Below the pieces are notes generated by a model that was not told where the DNA came from, ran no database searches, and saw only the letters and a program-made list of their open reading frames with translations. Shown piece by piece: positions 12,430-22,305 of a stretch of 64,000 nucleotides of DNA. How positions within the stretch are numbered: position 1 is the stretch's first letter; each line of letters opens with the position of its first letter. The stretch is from Tamarix chinensis (taxonomy: Eukaryota > Streptophyta > Magnoliopsida > Caryophyllales > Tamaricaceae), in the NCBI GenBank assembly GCA_030549775.1, contig CM060175.1, forward strand, positions 9,136,455 to 9,200,454, in the 5' to 3' direction. A program made the position numbers and the translations under genes.

Positions 12430-12696
12430 GTGGTGCACCGGTCCCCCTTACTAACTTCTCACGTCAAACCCGTGCTACAATGTAAAAAATAAAACCACAA
12501 GTCATTCTTGTTAAACCCGAAAAGATCTTCAAACCGATACAAAAAGCTTTAAAAAGTCGAAAACAACCTAAGTCCGACAGCCCTGAAAACTTCTAGATTT
12601 CTCCTCGCCTCGCGTCTTCCCCTCGGACCTTCTCCCTCGCTATCATCAATAAACAGCACGGATCTGCGGCAAAACCGAACCGGGGGAGTAAGAAAT

Positions 12697-12898
12697 ATGT
12701 TGAGAGTCGCGGCCAGGAGGCTTTCTTCTCTCTCTTCACCTTCTTCTTCCTGGAAGTCTACCCATGCCGCTTCTGCTATCATTTTTAAGAATTCGTTATC
12801 CGGCGGCGGTGAGGCAAGCTCTTCAACCAATGGTTCAAGATCTGACCGTATTTTTGATCCTCGGTCGATCGGACACTTCTTATATATGCCCGTCACAG
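12697..12898 (+). CDS. Orphan first exon of a probable mitochondrial protein (Rieske Fe-S subunit-like presequence)
   Basis: The exon starts at ATG 12697 and encodes MLRVAARRLSSLSSPSSSW followed by a Ser/Gly-rich stretch with SGGGEASSS, an Arg/Ser-rich amphipathic sequence typical of a mitochondrial targeting peptide. Plant Rieske iron-sulfur subunits of complex III (UCR1) commonly begin MLRVAGRRL.S, so that family is the best guess; the catalytic Rieske domain (CTHLGC, CPCHGS) is not in the window. The exon ends CACAG|GTAAGG, a good 5' splice site with GT at 12899; unspliced reading stops about 10 codons later. Upstream 12440-12696 is GC-richer and promoter-like. No second exon was found downstream; either the intron is huge or this is a captured or duplicated 5' fragment. 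The presequence call is firm, the family call is not. Confidence 0.55.
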
Positions 12899-14328
12899 GT
12901 AAGGGCGCCCCCCTCCTTTTGATTGATTAAATTTTTTTGGTTCTATTTATCTAGGATTTCAATTTTCCTGGTTGCTTGACCTATTTGTTGTTGGATTGCG
13001 GTTTTTCTGTTTGCTAGTGGCCAGTGAACGGTTTATCTGGTTGAGGATGTATCCAAGTCCTCTGTTTGCGATATGTTGTATTTTACATGATATACTTTCA
13101 ATTGGATGAAATAAAAGTCTTGGATGTCGAAGCTGGAGATTTTTTTCCCTTATAACTAAAATGAATATTATTACCAAAATTTCATATGCATATGAAACTA
13201 AGGCTTAATAAATTTTCATATAGACAAATTAGGCTTTTCTATACAGAAATTTAGACTAAGAAACGAAATTCAGATTTGGAATATAGAAAACAAGTTATCT
13301 TAGATTAAACAGTCACACATGAGTACACGCTCGCGCCTGCATATATATACACTATCCAATCTTTTTTTTATTAAAAAAAGAAGTAAACTATCTAATCAAT
13401 GAACATAAAGTTAGCCCGTGTTTGTAGCTACATTTATCCATGATGATTACTTATTTTAGAAACTATTTTTGATAAGTAGTTCCAAACAAGCTCTTAGTCA
13501 TTGCAAATGCAAAATTCTCCTAATGAATCAAATTCAAAAACCACCCTAAATCTTGAAATATGGATTTACTTCGGTCTTAGTATCAACACACTCATCGATC
13601 CATATGTCAAAATCAACACCATTGATTTCATCCCCATAAGCCCCCATGATTAATGAGTTCAAAAATTGCTGCACTACGACCAATCAACCACGACTGATCA
13701 ACCGAAGTGATCTTGCCTGCAAGTAAGCATAATCACATGCGTTCTTCATAGAATATAGGTAATAAAGAGCACTCCATATAATAACACTCAATCTCCTTAG
13801 CACAAAAAACTTATCAAGTACAGCTATGTTTGTATTTGTTGTGTGCAATATGTGTTTATAAAATTAAAATAGTATATTCAATGTATGAGATTGGTGAGAG
13901 ATTTGATGATGAATGGCAGTGAAAGTGACTTTCACGAGCAACCATTATCAATCACTCAAATGTAGTTCCACCATCACAAAATACGAAAATATGTTCTTAT
14001 ACAACCTCGAGACGGTTATATGCTTATAAGTGTAGATCTATACGTATACAGTATTAGTTCCAAGCTTTCGGCAATAGCCTTATTCAAGCCAACCACATAG
14101 GAAAAATAGAATTTGTGTAAAGAGAAATACCTAAATAGGAAGCAATACAATAATCCCACAAGATGAAATAGTTGCTATATTGGATGAGACATTCATATAT
14201 TCACATTTTGAATGAGAATAGCCTAAAAGAAATTATATAATCTAGCTGAAAATACTCTTCAATGCAGCAAAACAATGCCAACAGAAATAAAAATAAAAGA
14301 TAGAAGGAGACAGAGGATTGTTGAAACT
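12899..14328. other. Putative intron 1 start, then unresolved AT-rich sequence
   Basis: The first 300 bases are T-rich and intron-like after the splice donor at 12899. Beyond that I see no protein family or LTR landmark up to the duplicated primer site at 14369. Confidence 0.45.
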
Positions 14329-14533
14329 CAAATTGTTTGAAAACAAAATACTGTTTTTAGAGTTAAAGCTCTGATACCAACTTGTAACACCTACAAATTT
14401 ACTATTGGATTTTTTGTTTTTAGTTGAAAATCAAAATGTTTGAAAGGAAAATACTTTTTTTAGAGTTAAAGTTCTGATACCAACTTGTAACACTTACAAA
14501 TTTACTATTGAAAATTTTTGTTTTTAGTGGAAG
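14329..14533 (-). repeat. 102-bp tandem duplication of primer site plus LTR end
   Basis: Two copies, offset by 102 bp, each contain the primer site and the first ~45 bases of the LTR. The minus strand of 14369-14380 is TGGTATCAGAGC, a perfect initiator tRNA-Met site; 14471-14482 has one mismatch. LTR edges are at 14384 and 14486. Confidence 0.85.
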
Positions 14534-14795
14534 TATAATCACAAACTATTGAGTGTTACTACCACACTCTGTAGAAGTTTGGTTACAACACCATTCCTGT
14601 ACCAAACATAAGGTTAAAATTTTCAAACTTCAAAACCAAAACAACTCGAGATAGATAAAATGACGAAAGAAGTTATATTATAATATAAGAACAACTTTTA
14701 GTTCAAATATACTAAAAAGGAGGGAGCAAGCGAAAGACTAATGGAACCAAGAGAGGTCAAAAGAGATGTTCGGAAAACTAGGGACGTGAGCTATA

Positions 14796-15215
14796 TGATA
14801 GACCTCTGATCAAATTCACGTATGTTAGAAGGGGGAAAAGGGGGTGGTCAGGGGAGTATCTAAGCTAAGGACGAGGGCAGTAGTAGGGGATTAAATGTGT
14901 AATTTAGGGGATAACAAACTCATTTTTTTTTTTGGCAGGATTTGCTAAGTCAGGGGTGGGCGATCAGAGTTGGTTATTTTGTTGTTAGTATCAGCATTTA
15001 TAAGCTGAGGTAGAGGAGAGAGGGGGATAGTGGATCAATGAGGACAAGTGTAAGGGGAGACTTCCAGGTCCTCGAATTCCCTATTCTATCCTTTGCATTT
15101 GAGCAATAAATTCTAGCTTCATGCCATCGTCCAATATGCTTTTTTATTTTTATTTTTATTTTTTTAATTTACTATTGTCTCCCGGTTAGACTGTCCTGTG
15201 ATCTGTAGGCTATCA
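14796..15215 (+). repeat. 5' LTR of the chromovirus
   Basis: Runs from TGATAGACCTCTGATC to GTAGGCTATCA and is preceded by CTATA. TTTATAAGCTGAGG (near 14998) is shared by both LTRs and may hold the TATA box; ATTTGAGCAATAAATTC near 15095-15115 gives a possible AATAAA poly(A) signal. Confidence 0.92.
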
Positions 15216-15217
15216 AT

Positions 15218-15229
15218 TGGTATCAAAGC
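15218..15229 (+). other. Primer binding site of the chromovirus
   Basis: TGGTATCAAAGC lies two bases after the LTR end; it has one mismatch to the complement of initiator tRNA-Met. Confidence 0.9.
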
Positions 15230-15529
15230 AATGATCACTCTAGGGGGGGGTGGAGATTGATTATGGCACAAACGAAGGTCGAGGTACTGGAGGAAAAGGT
15301 GGGAATAATCCAACAAGAGTGGTAGAAGGAAATGGATTCTATGAGGGAAGAATCGATAAGGTTACCTGCGGTGGAAGGGAGGTTGAGTGCCATATAGAGA
15401 AATGTAGAGATGATGGAATCCATGGCAAGTAAAGGGGGAACTGATTCATAAATGTGAGGCACGGGCAAGGAGAAATTAATGGCTCACAGTGTATCTATTG
15501 TTGATCCATCTGAAATCAATCTATAGGAG

Positions 15530-16985
15530 GTAGCTGCTGAACAACTGAGATGGGAATATCGTCTAGCGCGCTAGCTGGAGTTTCCCCTCTTCAATGGTGT
15601 AGATCCCGACGGGTGGTTATTCAGGGTAGAAAGATATTTTTGGGTTAATCAGATGTAGGAGGCAGAGATATTGGAGGCGACTGCGGTGGCTATGGAGGGG
15701 AAGGCATTGGCTTGGTTTTAGTATGCAGAGGGTCAGAAATTTACTAGTTGGAGGGAGTTTAAGGAGGCATTTTTAAATCAATTTCGGTGCCGCCATGAAG
15801 GAATAATATATGAGAAGTTCTTGGCCATCCAGCAGATGACGATTGTGGAGGAGTTCGTGGAAGCTTTTGAGCTACTGGCGGACCCATTATAGGGGAGATT
15901 GACAAGTGAGGTACTCGAGAGTACGTTTCTAAATGGGCTTAAGCTAGCCATACGAGCTGAGGTCTGCATGATGAGGCCCATTAGCTTAGTTAAAATGATG
16001 GAGTTGAACTAGATGGTGGAGGACAAAAATTGGGTCGTCCAACAGGGTCGGTTGGGAACTGGGGGAAGTGGAATGTGGGCGACAATGGGGATTGCAAACT
16101 CTAACCCTAAATTGTGGCAATTGAGTTCTCTTGGCCAAATCAAACCTCGGGGTTCATCCACTCGATCCTAAATTTCAATTCGCCCAAAGGATAGGCAGCT
16201 CACAATGGATCAAGCCCTGAGGTTGGGTCACCAGGGCACCGCTGGATTTCGGACTCAAAACTTTGTAGGAGGAGGGAAAAAGGGGTTTTGTTTTTTTTTG
16301 GTAAAGATGTAATATTATTACCAGAGAGGAAAGAACATCCATGGTTCAACAATACATCAAAACCTCAAGACATCTATACATCAATTCCCCCATGTATCTA
16401 TCATGCTAAGGTATTTTTGGGCATTAATGGTTTTGATAGTGCTAAAGCAGACAAAAAGTTCTGCTATCATATTTCTAGTGATTCTGGCTGGGAGGGGCTG
16501 CTTGTGATGGAAGATGACAGTGTTTCGGCTGGACCAAATTTGGTATATGGTGGCTGCAAAGGAGGCCCTCCAGATTTTCCCTTTACCTTGACTTTTGTTG
16601 GTGATGTTGATCATCCAAGAGAGGCAGCTCTGCCATGTAGTGAACATGTGAGGTAACATGAGCCAATTGAGGGTTGATCTCCAAATAATGTGTGCAATTG
16701 GACAGTGAATAAGGAGATGATTGATGTCCTCTTCTTCTTGAAGACAGCTTGAGCATTGAGCATCATTTAGGAAGTTTCAATTCTTCAGCTTGAGCATTGA
16801 GCATCATTTAGGGTTGATCTCCAAATAATGTGTGCAATTGGGGTTGTGTTTTTGCTATGAGGAAAACTTCGCTCTAGGGCATGTGTGAAAGAACAGGGAG
16901 CTTTGTTTATTGTTGGTGGATGATTCGTAGCAGTGTTGCGATGAAGATGAAGGGCAGCTTGAGGTTCAGAGGGACGAGCCTGAAG
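15530..16985 (+). pseudogene. Chromovirus gag, interrupted by a LINE fragment
   Basis: Gag forms the particle and binds RNA. Translation from about 15545 gives EFPLFNGVDPDGWLFRVERYF, AEILEATAVAMEGKALAWF, SWREFKEAFLNQFRCRHEG, YEKFLAIQQMTIVEEFVEAF and LNGLKLAIRAEV, the retrotransposon gag core of chromoviruses, with several in-frame stops. After the LINE insert (16287-16842) the frame resumes as a damaged zinc knuckle and linker, GLCFCYEENFALGHV then NRELCLLLVDD (expected C..C...F..GH.C). Confidence 0.88.
16287..16842 (-). mobile_element. 5'-truncated LINE (non-LTR retrotransposon) fragment inside gag
   Basis: The minus strand of 16659-16381 encodes TWQSCLSWMINITNKSQGKG and IWRASFAATIYQIWSSRNT, the zinc-ribbon-like C-terminal region of plant L1-type ORF2 (W....AATIY.IW.ERN..IF). 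On the minus strand the sequence ends in an A-rich tail (T run at 16287-16299 on +). The host gag sequence GGGGTT-TGTTTT is present at both ends (about 16278-16290 and 16841-16854), consistent with a target duplication. The 5' part contains short duplications: a 31-bp repeat at 16671-16701 and 16811-16841, and a 27-bp repeat at 16745-16771 and 16786-16812. Family assignment is good; the exact 5' end is uncertain. Confidence 0.75.
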
Positions 16986-16999
16986 AGGTGGAAGGTCAA

Positions 17000-17494
17000 G
17001 TTGAACTTTTTATGAACTTAGTTGTTGGGTTTACTTCTCTAAAAACCATAAAGCTATGAGGCACGATTGAAGGGGAGTGGTTGGTAGTCCTGATTGATTG
17101 TGGAGCAACCCATAACGTTATTTTAGAGAGTTTGGTTCAGAAATTGTAGCTTCCAATGGCGATTACCCTCTCATATGGAGTGTTGATGGGCACTGGAAGT
17201 GCAGTGCAAGTTGTAGGGATGTGCAAGGGAGTCAAGGTCTCATTACAAGATCTAGACATCATTGAAGACTTCCTGTCACTATCGCTGGGAAGTGCTTATG
17301 TAATTCTCGGGATGAAGTGGCTAGAAAGAATCGGGCCAATGCAGGTTAATTGGAAACAGCTACAAATGAAGTTTCAGGTCGGTTGTGTTCCAACCACTCT
17401 TAAGGGAGAGGTGGACCTTTGTAACTCCCAGGTGACACTCAAGTCATTGTTTCGAACATTAGCAAAAGGGGGATACTGGAGTGTACACGTCTAA
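17000..17494 (+). pseudogene. Chromovirus aspartic protease
   Basis: Reads TIEGEWLVVLIDCGATHNVI around 17065-17125: the active-site DSGATHNF signature with Ser replaced by Cys. The following open frame from 17156 continues GTGSAVQVVGMCKGVKVSLQ, SLGSAYVILGMKWLERIGPM and VNWKQLQMKF, the flap and C-terminal half of the family. Its role would be processing of the Gag-Pol polyprotein. A stop precedes 17156, so it is not intact. Confidence 0.85.
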
Positions 17495-17579
17495 CAGTCA
17501 AGGATGGGGGTGAGTCTGGAGGGAGAAGTTGGCTGGAAAACAAATCACAAGAGGGTACAGTACCTCCAAACATTCTACT

Positions 17580-18886
17580 GGTTGTTAACCAGTACAAGGA
17601 TGTGCAGCAAATGCCTCAAGGGTTGCCTCCCCGTATTCTGGATCATAACATTGTTTTGCAACCGGGTACAACTCCTATTAATGTTTGCTCGTATTACTAT
17701 CCATAGGTGCAAAAGGATGAGATCGAGAAATTAGTAGCAGATATGATAGCTATGGTTGTTATCAAACCTAGTCAGAATCCTTTTTCTAGCCCAGTACTTT
17801 AGGTCAAAAAAAAAGGATGGAAACTGGAGGTGTTGTGTCAATTATTAGGCACTGAACAAGGCAATTGTTCCCGATACATTTCTCATCCCAGTCATTGATG
17901 AATTATTGGATGAATTGGCTGGAGTAGCTTGGTTTTTGAAGTTAGATTTGATTCTGGGTACCGTTAGATTAGAGTGAATCTAAGGGATGTATACAAGACC
18001 ACTTTTCAGACACATGAAGGGTATTATAAGTTTCTGGTAATACCATTTGGCTTGACCAATGCCCCGTTCAGTCCCTAATGAATGGAGTGTTTAAACCATA
18101 CTTTCGGAAATTTGTCCTAGTGTTCTTTGACAACATATTGGTTTACAGTCACTCCTTAGAGGATCATGCGAGACATTTGGAGATGGTTTTGGAAGTGTTG
18201 TGCAAGCAGTCGTTGTACATAAATAGGAAAAAGTGTACTTTTGGGCAGAGAAAGCTGTAATACCTTGGATATATCGTCATAGGGGAAGGGGTTGAAGCTG
18301 ATATTCCAAACTTTGTGCAATGGTGGAGTGGCTTGTTCCAAAACATCTAAGACAATTGAGGGGTTTTTTTGGGATTGACGGGGTATTATTGTATGTTTAT
18401 ACACTGTTATGGCCACATTACAGCCCCATTAACTGCCCAATTGAAGAAAGATTGCTTTGGGTGGAACCAAGAGGTGCAGGAGCCATGGTACAAGCCCCCG
18501 TATTAGGACTGCCCGACTTTTCATAGTCATTTGTGATATAAACGAATGCTTCGGGTTTTGGCATGGGTGCTGTCTTAATGCAGAATCAGCCACCCATTGC
18601 ATTTTTTAGTCAAACATTGGGGCCTAGAGCATGGTCTAAATCAGTGTATGAAAGAGAATTGATGGTGATGGTTTTAGCAATCCATAAATGGCATCATTAC
18701 CTCATTGCCCAACATTTCACAGTGCACACTGACCAAAAGAGTTTGAAATTTTTATTGGAGCAGAGGATCGTGCCGGAAGAGCATAAAAAATGGGTGGCAA
18801 AGCTGGCAAGCCATCACTTTAATTTTGGGTATAAACCGGGACCAGAGAATAGAGTGGCAGGCGTGTTGTCTAGGCGGAATGAGTAG
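17580..18886 (+). pseudogene. Chromovirus reverse transcriptase and RNase H
   Basis: RT starts near 17580 (LNQYKDVQQMPQGLPP), with [44 protein letters not shown] and the catalytic stretch at 18111-18149, FVLVFFDNILVYS. The second Asp of the F/YxDD active site is Asn, which by itself would abolish polymerisation. Thumb and connection follow (CTFGQRKL-YLGYIV). RNase H at 18540-18886 is open: GMGAVLMQNQPPIAFFSQTL, YERELMVMVLAIHKW, HTDQKSLKFLLEQR, ending VAGVLSRR where ADALSRR is expected. Frame changes occur near 17800-18070 and 18300-18540. Confidence 0.9.
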
Positions 18887-19059
18887 CAGGTCCTCTTAAT
18901 AGTAGTTTCAGTTTTGTGGGTTTCAAGTTGGGAGGACTTGAAGGGAGAAATTCATACTGACCTTGTCTTGGGGGCTATCAAGAGGGACTTGGAACTAGGT
19001 ATAAAGGAGGCTGTAGAGTTTAGCTTTAGGCAGGTGCTCCTCTTCTACAATGAGAGACT

Positions 19060-20370
19060 AGTATTCTCGTAAAATTCATAGTTTATTCCCCATCTGTTAG
19101 AGGAATTTCATGGGGTAGAATTGGTGGTCATTCAGGCGAACTGAAAATCTATCATCAGTTGGCTAGAGGGGTGTATTGGCGGGGCATAAGGAAGAGAATC
19201 CAAATAGTTTGTGTCTAAGTGCCCGATTTGTTAATAGAAAAAGAGCCAGACTGTAGCAACAGCAGGGCTACTATAGCCTTTACCCATTCTAGAACAAGTG
19301 TGGGAGGATATTTCCCTAGATTTCATTGAGGGACCGCCAAAAGTGAAGGGGGTCAGTTGCATACTGGTGGTAGTGGACATGCTCACCAAAAATGCTCATT
19401 TTTTACCACTAAGACACCCATTTACAACTATTGATTTAGCTGGCCTATTTGTGTGGGAAGTGGTGTGATTCCATGGCATGCCCCAGACTATGGTATCCAA
19501 TAGGGACAAAAGTATTTATGAGCCAATCCTAGAGGGAATTTTTCTAGCTGCAAGGAACAACCTCAAAATATAGCTCTGCTTATCATCCGCAGACCAATGG
19601 TCAAACGAAGGTAGTAAACAGGGGTATAGAGACTTACCTGCACTGTTTTTTGGGGGGGGGGACAAACCGAAACAGTGGGTTCATTGGTTGCCACGGGCTG
19701 AGTATTGGTACAATACGTCCTGTCATACAACCATCAAAACAACTCCATTAAGGGCTTTGTACCAGAGAGATCCACCCCCCAATACTACGCTATGCGCAAG
19801 GACACTCAACCATAGCCGCCATAGATGAGGTGTTATAGCAAAGAGGCATAGTTTTGGAGGAGTTGAAGCAACAATTGTCCAGGGCACAACAATGAATGAA
19901 GTCCACAACTGATAGCAAAAGGCGGGAGCTGGTCTTAGAAATTGGGTCCTAGGTGTATGTCAAGTTAAAACTTATAGAGAACAATCCTTGGCTAAGACTT
20001 TGAATGAGAAGTTGGTGCCTCGATATTTTGGTCCTTATCACGTGGTTGCACGCATCGGTGAGGTGGCGTATAAGTTAGACTTGCCAGAATCGACCCCAAT
20101 ACATCTAATATTCTATATCTCAATGCTCAAATTGGCAGTCATGGTTGGCATCAACGCTCAGCCTTTTCTAGTGACACTCACATAGGATTTAGAGTGGAAT
20201 GTTGAGCCAGGAACAATTGTAGGTCTGCGCTACAACTCTAAGGGACTAAGGGGGTGCTAATCAAATGGCAGGGGTGCCAGAGTTTGAAGCTTCTGGGGAA
20301 GAATTCGACTTGATTAATCTGTTGTGTCCTTTTTTTCACCTTAAGGACAAGGTGAAAGACTAGGCAGGGG
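19060..20370 (+). pseudogene. Chromovirus integrase and C-terminal chromodomain
   Basis: Integrase would insert the cDNA. The core reads VWEDISLDFIEGPPKVKGVS, CILVVVDMLTKNAHFLPLRH (first Asp), VSNRDKSI (second Asp region), and [20 protein letters not shown]. The zinc-binding N-terminus is broken (FVSKCPIC). The C-terminal part reads LVPRYFGPYHVVARIGEVAY, FYISMLKLAV, then, after a frameshift, a chromodomain-like stretch with LIKWQG-LPEFEASGEEFDLINL and FHLKDKVKD up to 20360. Chromodomains of these elements are thought to target heterochromatin. A purine-rich tract (about 20360-20373) precedes the 3' LTR. A poly-G run at 19651-19659 is a likely frameshift site. Confidence 0.88.
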
Positions 20371-20373
20371 TAT

Positions 20374-20778
20374 TGATAGACCGCTGATCAAATTCACATG
20401 TTAGAAGGGGGAAAGGGGGCGGTTAGGGGAGTACCTAAGCTAAGGATGAGGGCAGTAGTAGGGGATTAAATCTATAATTTGGGGGATAGCAGACTCGAGT
20501 TTTTTTTTTTTCTTTCTCTCTTCTTGGGGAGGATTTGTAGAGTCAGGGGTAGGGGATCAAAGTTTGGTTATTTTGTTGTTAGTACTAGCTTTTATAAGTT
20601 GAGGTAGAGGAGAGAGGGGGATAGTGGATCAGTGAGGAAAAGTGTAAGTGGAGGCTTCCAGGTCCTCTAATTCATGTTTCTATCGTTTGCATTTGAGCAG
20701 TAAATTCTAGCTTCATCCCATCGTCTAATCATTTACTTATTACAATTGTCTCCCTGTCTTGTGATATGTAGGCTATCA
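20374..20778 (+). repeat. 3' LTR of the chromovirus
   Basis: TGATAGACCGCTGATC to GTAGGCTATCA, followed by CTATA. It matches the 5' LTR along its length with many substitutions and a different T/CT-rich run near 20505-20525. Confidence 0.92.
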
Positions 20779-22305
20779 CTATAACTCTCCATTCGAAACC
20801 CAAGTAATCACTCCTCATATGCAACATCAAAATTAGTAGGGTTATCAACAAGGACTTGTGATGCAACACAAGTATCATCTGCTCATGAGCAATGACCATT
20901 ACAAGGTAGAGTCATTATGATTAAGTATTGAGTGATACATTCTACCCTAAAGTGATAACAAGCAACATGTAAGGCCAATATATGAATCATAAGATGCATG
21001 CAAGGTAATACATATGATGATATAATAATAAGCACGTGATAACATGATATATGCAATAATGATAATAATAAAGGCATGTGATCATGGAATATACTTGCAA
21101 GGAACACGGTATTACATGGTAAGCATAGTATAGAGACAAGCGATACGATTAATTTAGAAGTAGGTATAACATAATGGAAATATGATATATCAAATGAGGC
21201 CAAAACCACCATCCAGTTGCATGATTCATATGATAATGATAAAGATATAAGCATATGTATGATATCATGCACATGCAATAATGCATGATGGGAGAGCATG
21301 CGGTGATAAAGCACGTAGCCGAGGCAAATGCAACACATAGATGAGGCATATGATAATACATGATACACATTGTATTTAGCACATATGGTATAATCAACAC
21401 AGGAGAAAATACAATACAGTGGAAATACAAGCTACAACAATGAAGGTTAAGTCCACAATCCCATTATTATATTCCTTTAAAGATGACCACGTAAATTTTG
21501 TTTAATTATTCAACTTGAGGACAGAGACTCATCAAACCTAATGCACTAACAACACTAGACTTGCTAAGTAAGGCCCAGAGCTCTTATGTATTAATATTAC
21601 TCTATTACATGAATGATACTTATTTTGTCAGCTAATGGGTTTAGGTCTTTCCAAATCCTGAGGACGCCGAAGTATTTAAGTGTGCATATCCCTTATAAGG
21701 CACCCTAGAGCTTTTAGAGTAGATATAAAGCCTCATTGACCCTCTTAAGAAAATTGGGGCAAAGTGAAAAATGTTAGAATGACACGACGGCCAAATCTTA
21801 CTTAGAGACCAACTTGAGCGATATAAATAAGTCTTGACTCAAGTATTCTTTCACTTTAAGTGTTTCATGTTTTATTAAAGGGTTCATAGCCAACACATGA
21901 CAAGATCCACCTTTGATAACAACTTCACTTCATTATTATTACTTAACCATTTCACTTTTGATATTATCTTACGTTATCCACCATCTTAATCCCCAAAGGA
22001 TCAAGGCAACACACTATTCATGCCATCAAGACCCAACTCTATTCACATGGTACAAATTTCCAACATTAATCACATGGCATAGAAGACCAACAATATCATC
22101 AAGAAAATGAATTTATGCCAACACTATTATTAATTTATAATGATTAGAATTAATTATGTTGTTTAATAATCCATGTAACACATTCCATGCTATCCATGGT
22201 TTTAGAGATGGAAACATTCCAAGCTTATATTAATATGCCAAGATGGATTTATTCTTAGGGCTGGTTAAACATAATATAAGCCAAAACTTAGGAAAAAAAA
22301 TCCCC

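Larger units (their letters stand above)
14796..20778 (+). mobile_element. Chromovirus (Ty3/gypsy with chromodomain), full-length but degenerate, 5983 bp
   Basis: Two LTRs of about 420 and 405 bp, both TGATAG...CTATCA, bound the element, with a perfect 5-bp target duplication CTATA at 14791-14795 and 20779-20783. Between them lie a primer site, gag, protease, RT, RNase H, integrase and a chromodomain-like C-terminus, all in the usual order on +. By eye the LTRs differ at about 10 of the first 130 aligned bases, so the insertion is old. Numerous stops and frameshifts exclude activity. It inserted into the minus LTR that resumes at 20784. The short LTRs and C-terminal chromodomain suggest a Reina-like chromovirus; the clade is inferred. 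Confidence 0.92.
14486..22300 (-). repeat. Old minus-strand LTR, split by a chromovirus
   Basis: The LTR occupies 14486-14795 and 20784 to about 22300; bases between belong to the inserted element. It starts TGTAACACTTACAAATTTACTATTG next to the primer site and has the GAGTGTTACTACCACACTCTGTAG box matching the CTTAGTACC boxes of other copies. The right part, at 21640-21860, matches copy 1 at 6490-6720 (AAGTATGCATA, AGAGTAGATATAA, CACTTTAAGTGTT). The right limit is approximate because another LTR starts at 22306. Confidence 0.7.

Noticed and set aside
12697..12930. Reading the mitochondrial exon as a complete 77-aa protein
   Set aside because: A strong splice donor at 12899 and intron-like T-rich sequence after it make read-through to the stop less likely than splicing.
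16288..16656. Plus-strand open frame of 122 codons
   Set aside because: Shadow of the LINE ORF2 tail, which is recognisable on the minus strand.
20883..21430. Minus open frames of 93-161 codons with membrane-like composition
   Set aside because: They lie in an old LTR rich in CATATGAT-type sequence; no domain and no conservation with other LTR copies.
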